Shown: positions 60,145 through 64,000 of the stretch, piece after piece
How the letters are laid out: each line of letters starts with the position of its first letter
How positions within the stretch are numbered: position 1 is the first letter of the stretch
Program-made: the position numbers and the translations under genes
Assembly (NCBI GenBank): GCA_945910395.1
Contig: CAMDYX010000002.1
Span: 44,001 to 108,000, forward strand
DNA: 64,000 nucleotides
From: an uncultured Agathobacter sp.
GTDB lineage: Bacteria > Bacillota > Clostridia > Lachnospirales > Lachnospiraceae
Direction: 5' to 3'
The notes under the pieces: generated by a model
Databases searched by the model: none
Told to the model about the DNA's origin: nothing
The model's input: the letters and a program-made list of their open reading frames with translations, nothing else

Positions 60145-62142
60145 CTACAATTTTCCGATAAGATATTCCTGTGCTTTATTTCTAAGGAAAATTGGAAGTG
60201 TTTCTATCCCAGCTTCCACTTCTATGGTCTGTCCACCCTCGTATACACTTCCATCATTTGCAAGAGTCCACGTTGCCCCCTTCGGAAGATAGACACTGCG
60301 TTTCATTTCATGCGCATAGCAGATCGGCGCAACCAGAATATCCCCTCCAAACATGTAGCAGTCCCAGATATCATAGGTTTTTTCGTCTTCCGGAAATTCG
60401 AAAAACATCGGGCGCATAACCGGAGTCGCCTTCTTATGTGCCTCCTCCATTATGCTCCTTATATATTCTTTCATGGCAAGGCGGATTCGAATGAATTTTG
60501 TCATAATCTGCTCATTCTCTTCCCCATAGCTCCAGATTTCATTATCTGCTCCGGTCTGCTCTCTGATCTCACCTGCGGCGTTTACAATCTGCTCTACCGG
60601 TTGTCTGCAGCCATGGATGCGCATAACCGGGCAGAAAGTTCCAAACTGGAACCAACGAATGAGTAATTCTTTAAAATCTTCGCTTCTGACATCCCCTGCA
60701 TGGAACCCACCAATGTCTGTGGTCCACCAGGGAATACCTGCAATTCCCATATGTAGTCCCGCACAGATCTGTTTGCGAAAATCCTCATAGGTTGACATGA
60801 TATCCCCGGACCATACAAGCGCACCATAACGCTGGGAACCCAGCCATGCACAACGAATCAGATTTACGATATCCTCCTGACCGTTTGCTCTCTGTCCCTC
60901 ATAAAAAAGTCTTGCATATTCTCTCGGATAGATATTTCCAATCTCCGATACACTTCCCGCGTAATATCTGTACTGCTCGAAATCATAGGTTCCGAATTCC
61001 GGCTCCGCCTCGTCCAGCCAGAAGGTCCGTATTCCCAGATCCGCGTAATTTTTCTTGATTTTATCCCAGACATACGCTCTGGTGCGGGGATTGGTAGCAT
61101 CCATAAACACGTTATTTCCGTGAAAAATCATCTGCGCGTCGATTCCACCGTTATTTCTTACCAGAAGTCCCTGCTGACGCATCTCTTCATAGTTTTCACT
61201 TCGCCAGTCCACCTGAGGCCAGATGGACACCATGGTCTCTATTCCCATGTCGTGGAGCTTTTGCACCATGTTCTTGGGATCTTCAAAATATTCCGGGTCA
61301 AACCTCCAGTCCCCACATCTTGGCCAGTGGTAATAGTCAATTACCAGCACGTCCACCGGAATATCCCGTTTCCTGTATTCCTCTGCAATGCTTAACACCT
61401 GCTTTTGATTGTAGTATCGAAGCTTGCACTGCCAGAAGCCAAGTCCGTATTCCGGCATCATGGGTACCGTACCAACTGCTTTTCCGAAATGCTCCATAAT
61501 CTCCTTCGGCGTATCTCCTGCAGTAATCCAATAGTCCAATTTATTTGTCACGTTGGCTTCCCATTCTGTGGTATTTTTTCCAAAATGAACCGCTCCGATT
61601 GCAGGATTATTCCACATAAAACCATAGCCGGCACTGGATAAATAGAAGGGGACGCTCGCCTGAGAATTGCGATGTGCCAGTTCCAGATTACAGCCCTTCA
61701 AATCAAAGATTTCCTGCTGGTACTGTCCCATTCCGTAAATTTTCTCATGCTCGTCTGCCACAAAGGATGCCTTTAAATAGAAGTCCCCGCCAGTAAGCGG
61801 GCGAAAATAGCGCGCTCTTCTTTGCAGGGCTCCCCCATTTGTAATCTCAGAAATCAAAGGCTTCCCCTTTTCATTATAAAAGCTGATACAAAGCGCCTTT
61901 CCCCAGCCTTCCACATGAAGCTTTACGGTTATTTTCCCGTTTGTAAGACAGCTGTCCATATCCCCAATCTGAATCTGTGCCTTACACTCCTCCTGTGGTA
62001 ATAGAGCCGCATTACTGTCCGGAATTTCCCCAAGATATGCAGACTCTACACGCACACTGTCCTCTCCCCAGGGACTTATGCGAACCATCTCACCATTTTC
62101 CCGAAAAATAATACCGCCGTCTTTTTCCTCAAAAAACCTCAT
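60145..62142 (-). CDS. Alpha-xylosidase / GH31 glycosidase (YicI-like)
   Basis: A 665-residue GH31 enzyme without signal peptide. The catalytic nucleophile Asp lies in FWLDEAEPEFG and the acid/base Asp in WSGDIMSTYEDFRKQI. DYYHWPRCGDWRFDPEYF is the typical first block. The WLDEAEPE form and overall layout are those of YicI-type alpha-xylosidases, which remove alpha-1,6-xylose from xyloglucan oligosaccharides; alpha-glucosidase or 6-deoxy-glycosidase is the alternative. ATG 62142 follows GGGGGAG. A terminator for the upstream transcript lies at 62206. Confidence 0.9.
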   Translation of the reverse strand: MRFFEEKDGGIIFRENGEMVRISPWGEDSVRVESAYLGEIPDSNAALLPQEECKAQIQIGDMDSCLTNGKITVKLHVEGWGKALCISFYNEKGKPLISEITNGGALQRRARYFRPLTGGDFYLKASFVADEHEKIYGMGQYQQEIFDLKGCNLELAHRNSQASVPFYLSSAGYGFMWNNPAIGAVHFGKNTTEWEANVTNKLDYWITAGDTPKEIMEHFGKAVGTVPMMPEYGLGFWQCKLRYYNQKQVLSIAEEYRKRDIPVDVLVIDYYHWPRCGDWRFDPEYFEDPKNMVQKLHDMGIETMVSIWPQVDWRSENYEEMRQQGLLVRNNGGIDAQMIFHGNNVFMDATNPRTRAYVWDKIKKNYADLGIRTFWLDEAEPEFGTYDFEQYRYYAGSVSEIGNIYPREYARLFYEGQRANGQEDIVNLIRCAWLGSQRYGALVWSGDIMSTYEDFRKQICAGLHMGIAGIPWWTTDIGGFHAGDVRSEDFKELLIRWFQFGTFCPVMRIHGCRQPVEQIVNAAGEIREQTGADNEIWSYGEENEQIMTKFIRIRLAMKEYIRSIMEEAHKKATPVMRPMFFEFPEDEKTYDIWDCYMFGGDILVAPICYAHEMKRSVYLPKGATWTLANDGSVYEGGQTIEVEAGIETLPIFLRNKAQEYLIGKL

Positions 62143-62205
62143 AATCTTCTCCCCCGTTTCAAAGTTTTCCTCATTTCAAAATTACAATTGAAAAATCGAC
62201 AAAAA

Positions 62206-62231
62206 TCCCACACCGGATTTCCAGTATGGGA
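62206..62231 (-). terminator. Terminator upstream of the GH31 gene
   Basis: TCCCATAC pairs with GTGTGGGA (one mismatch) around a ~10-nt partly paired loop; on the minus strand it is followed by TTTTTG. It would stop transcripts coming from the cupin/ferredoxin side. Confidence 0.75.
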
Positions 62232-62264
62232 CCCTTTTATTCATTATATACTTTTTCCCCTATT

Positions 62265-62650
62265 TTTCAAATCCCATTTCGGAAAAGTGTTCCCGAATGA
62301 ATTTGCATATTTGAATCAGAAATGTGGAATTTGGAAAGATTTGAGGTTCTAGAACTGTCGTATACCTAAAATCCTTGTAAAACAGCTTCAAACTGCGGAT
62401 TTTTCCTGGAAATTGTATTATTAGAAGGAGTGGACTTCGCGGTATACCTAATATTTGCAATTTCTTAGGTACAGGATAAAATTGATCCGGTGAAAACATA
62501 CAATCGACCATAAAAAGCGCTTAAAATGTCGCTTTTTCCATAGATTTTAGGTACTGGAAGAAAATCAACCAGCGAAATGATACAATTTACCAATCAAGCA
62601 TGAAGAACAAGCCACTCTCGTTCGAAAAAAGCATAAAGGTACTAAATTCC
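62265..62650 (-). repeat. Composite repeat, inverted third copy
   Basis: An outer arm of the hairpin element (AAATCCCATTTCGGAAAAGT ... TTTGAATCAGAA) is followed by the nested ~290-bp block in reverse (about 62313-62600, from TGTGGAATTTGG to CAATTTACCAATCAAGCATG). Remains of the element core (AAAGCATAAAGGTACTAAATT) follow. The far arm is lost. The block has the same borders as at 6914 and 48868. Confidence 0.85.
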
Positions 62651-62674
62651 GAAAAGGAAGTTTTTCAATTGAAA

Positions 62675-63010
62675 TCAGTATGGAAACACAACCGTAAGAA
62701 GGAATTTAAAGTCCTCTTCAGCATATACAGAATGAGGAACTTTGGCAGGCATAACCAGTACCTCTCCCTCATGGACCAGATATTCCTTCTTGTCTACCGT
62801 AAACTTTCCGGTTCCTTCCAGAACCTGCACAAACGCATCTCCTGTGGATTCATGTGTCCCAATTTCCTCTCCTTTCGAAAAGGAAAAAAGTGTAATGCTT
62901 ACCGCATCATTCTGTGCAAGTGTTTTGCTTACAATCTGCCCCGGCTCCACTTTAATCTGCTCTGTTAACTGTAATACCTCTTTGTGATTGATGTTCTTTA
63001 CAAAACTCAT
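62675..63010 (-). CDS. Small cupin-domain protein
   Basis: A 111-residue single cupin barrel. Metal-ligand positions appear in cupin motif 1 (GEEIGTHESTGDAFVQVLEG) and motif 2 (LVMPAKVPHSV). Stand-alone cupins like this are metal-binding proteins of unknown activity. It follows the ferredoxin-like gene by 21 bp, so the two are cotranscribed; such pairs in anaerobes are often under a Crp/Fnr-type redox regulator. No catalytic role can be named. Confidence 0.88.
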   Translation of the reverse strand: MSFVKNINHKEVLQLTEQIKVEPGQIVSKTLAQNDAVSITLFSFSKGEEIGTHESTGDAFVQVLEGTGKFTVDKKEYLVHEGEVLVMPAKVPHSVYAEEDFKFLLTVVFPY

Positions 63011-63031
63011 TCCTGTTTCTCCCTTCTCTTT

Positions 63032-63754
63032 CTATTCCAAAATTATACCATCAATTGAGATTGTTACTACCTGCCATGGAAGGAATTTTCCACTCTCACT
63101 GATTGCGCGCTTTGCCGCCATCTCAAGTCCACCACAGCATGGTACCTCCATACGCACAATGGTAACGCTTTGAATATCATTATTCCTGATAATTTCCGTA
63201 AGCTTTTCACTGTAATCCACATCATCAAGCTTTGGACATCCAACCAGGGTTACCTTTCCACGGATAAAATCCTGATGGAAGGAGGCATAGGCATAGGCTG
63301 TACAATCTGCTGCAATGAGAAGCTTTGCCCCTTTGTAATATGGCGCTACCACCGGTGCAAGCTTAATCTGAACCGGCCAGTTTGCAAGCTGTGACACAGG
63401 CTTTGCTGCATCCATAACAGTTGCATTTGCAGCGGCATTGTCACGCTTCATCTGGCGCATGGCGCTACCTGGGCAGCCATGAAATGCCGGTGCCTGCTTC
63501 TTTGCTTCTTTTTCTTTTGCAAGCTTGTTTGCTTCCACTGCTGCCTCATCATAAGCAGCCGCTTCACGCATCTCAAAGGAAATGGCTCCTGTTGGGCAAT
63601 TTGGGAGGCAATCTCCCATCCCATCACAATAGTCATCCCGAATCAGCTTTGCTTTTCCATCTATCAGCGCAATTGCGCTCTCATGGCAGGCGGTTACACA
63701 AAGGCCACAGCCATTACATTTTTCTTCGTCAATTTTGATAATCTGTCTAACCAT
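63032..63754 (-). CDS. Ferredoxin-like iron-sulfur protein with extra C-terminal domain
   Basis: A 240-residue protein. The N-terminal ferredoxin part has C-x2-C-x2-C-x3-C at 13, 16, 19, 23 and a second set at Cys43, 49 and 53, with Met in place of the second cysteine of that set, so that cluster may be a 3-Cys site. A helical Ala/Lys linker (about 65-100) and a C-terminal domain with VGCPKLDD and EVPCCGGLE cysteines follow. It is seen in anaerobes near cupins and hybrid cluster proteins and is probably a redox or stress protein. ATG 63754 follows AAAGGAG. The promoter region carries an 18-bp palindrome. Confidence 0.88.
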   Translation of the reverse strand: MVRQIIKIDEEKCNGCGLCVTACHESAIALIDGKAKLIRDDYCDGMGDCLPNCPTGAISFEMREAAAYDEAAVEANKLAKEKEAKKQAPAFHGCPGSAMRQMKRDNAAANATVMDAAKPVSQLANWPVQIKLAPVVAPYYKGAKLLIAADCTAYAYASFHQDFIRGKVTLVGCPKLDDVDYSEKLTEIIRNNDIQSVTIVRMEVPCCGGLEMAAKRAISESGKFLPWQVVTISIDGIILE

Positions 63755-63788
63755 GTTTTTTCTCCTTTTTTCTTGACTTTACTTCTGC

Positions 63789-63832
63789 ATCATACTATGC
63801 TTATCCCATTAAATATGTGGTTATAACCACAT
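63789..63832 (-). promoter_or_regulatory. Regulated promoter of the ferredoxin-cupin genes
   Basis: The perfect 18-bp palindrome ATGTGGTTATAACCACAT (63815-63832) lies upstream of a minus-strand -10 TATGAT (63794-63789). Its centre would be about 41.5 bp upstream of the start point, the class II activator position of Crp/Fnr-type proteins. There is no -35 of note, as expected for an activated promoter. Confidence 0.6.
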
Positions 63833-63930
63833 TTTAAAATAAAAATTTTTCCATTCACGAAGTTGTGTTTCTAAATGACTTTGTATATTTAAGTCATTCC
63901 TGTAACACATTTTTAAATAGGAAAAGAAAT

Positions 63931-64000
63931 CTCCCATTTCGGAAATGTGTTCCCGAATGAATTTGCATATTTGAATCAGAACCCACTCTCGTTTGTAAAA
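63931..64000 (-). repeat. Giant-hairpin element, cut by window edge
   Basis: The first 70 bp of another copy (CTCCCATTTCGGAAATGTG ... TCAGAACCCACTCTCG). The remainder lies right of the window. A weaker piece of similar look lies at about 63858-63915 (GTTGTGTTTCTAAATGA ... TGTAACACA). Confidence 0.75.

Overview
The window looks like chromosomal DNA of a gut-type Lachnospiraceae (Clostridia). It shows moderate GC, strong AGGAGG ribosome sites, many TTG/GTG alternative starts, a B12-independent glycyl-radical microcompartment of the fucose/rhamnose type, intracellular pectin enzymes and Bacillus-like pectin import genes. I cannot name the genus. No rRNA, tRNA, CRISPR array, insertion sequence with transposase or phage gene was seen.

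Layout. (1) 1-15.2 kb is a pectin/galacturonate locus: uxaC (cut by the left edge), a YesL-like membrane protein, uxaA, uxaB, a divergent LacI regulator, a GH105 unsaturated uronyl hydrolase, a cytoplasmic pectinesterase, an unknown membrane protein, a TIM-barrel isomerase, a GH28 polygalacturonase, a MATE transporter and an ankyrin-GH43 fusion. (2) 15.2-20.9 kb is an accessory patch of small unrelated enzymes (tocopherol cyclase-like, Nudix, HAD, possible ADP-ribosyltransferase, PNPOx, VOC, GNAT), broken up by two copies of a hairpin-array repeat. (3) 21-33.3 kb is a second pectin/RG-I/arabinoxylan segment: GH43, rhamnogalacturonan acetylesterase, an ABC importer (two permeases and a lipoprotein), a serine hydrolase, kdgK, an unknown membrane protein and a beta-helix GH28-like enzyme. 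(4) 33.8-48.4 kb is one long minus-strand operon for a glycyl-radical propanediol microcompartment. It starts at a clear promoter with the diol dehydratase and activase and continues through shell proteins and cargo enzymes to a DeoR regulator. It ends with a ParA-type ATPase plus a small Lys/Thr/Ala-rich protein. (5) 49.4-53 kb holds a heterodimeric ABC exporter. (6) 53-57.1 kb is the rhamnose operon (rhaB, a fucose-isomerase-family protein, rhaD). It is followed by a soluble chemoreceptor, a MATE transporter, a GH31 alpha-xylosidase, and a cupin/ferredoxin pair.

How it fits together. Pectin and RG-I oligosaccharides would enter through the ABC importer and be de-esterified and cut in the cytoplasm. 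Galacturonate then goes through UxaC, UxaB, UxaA and KdgK towards KDPG. Rhamnose goes through the isomerase, RhaB and an aldolase to lactaldehyde. Lactaldehyde becomes propanediol and is fermented to propanol and propionyl phosphate inside the microcompartment.

Most unusual content: a ParA plus low-complexity protein pair at the end of the microcompartment operon (a candidate compartment-positioning system); about ten copies of a ~180-bp giant-hairpin element, one with paired compensatory changes; a nested ~290-bp element inside three of them; a duplicated hairpin array around a cassette-like gene patch; and inverted-repeat clusters near the microcompartment operon.
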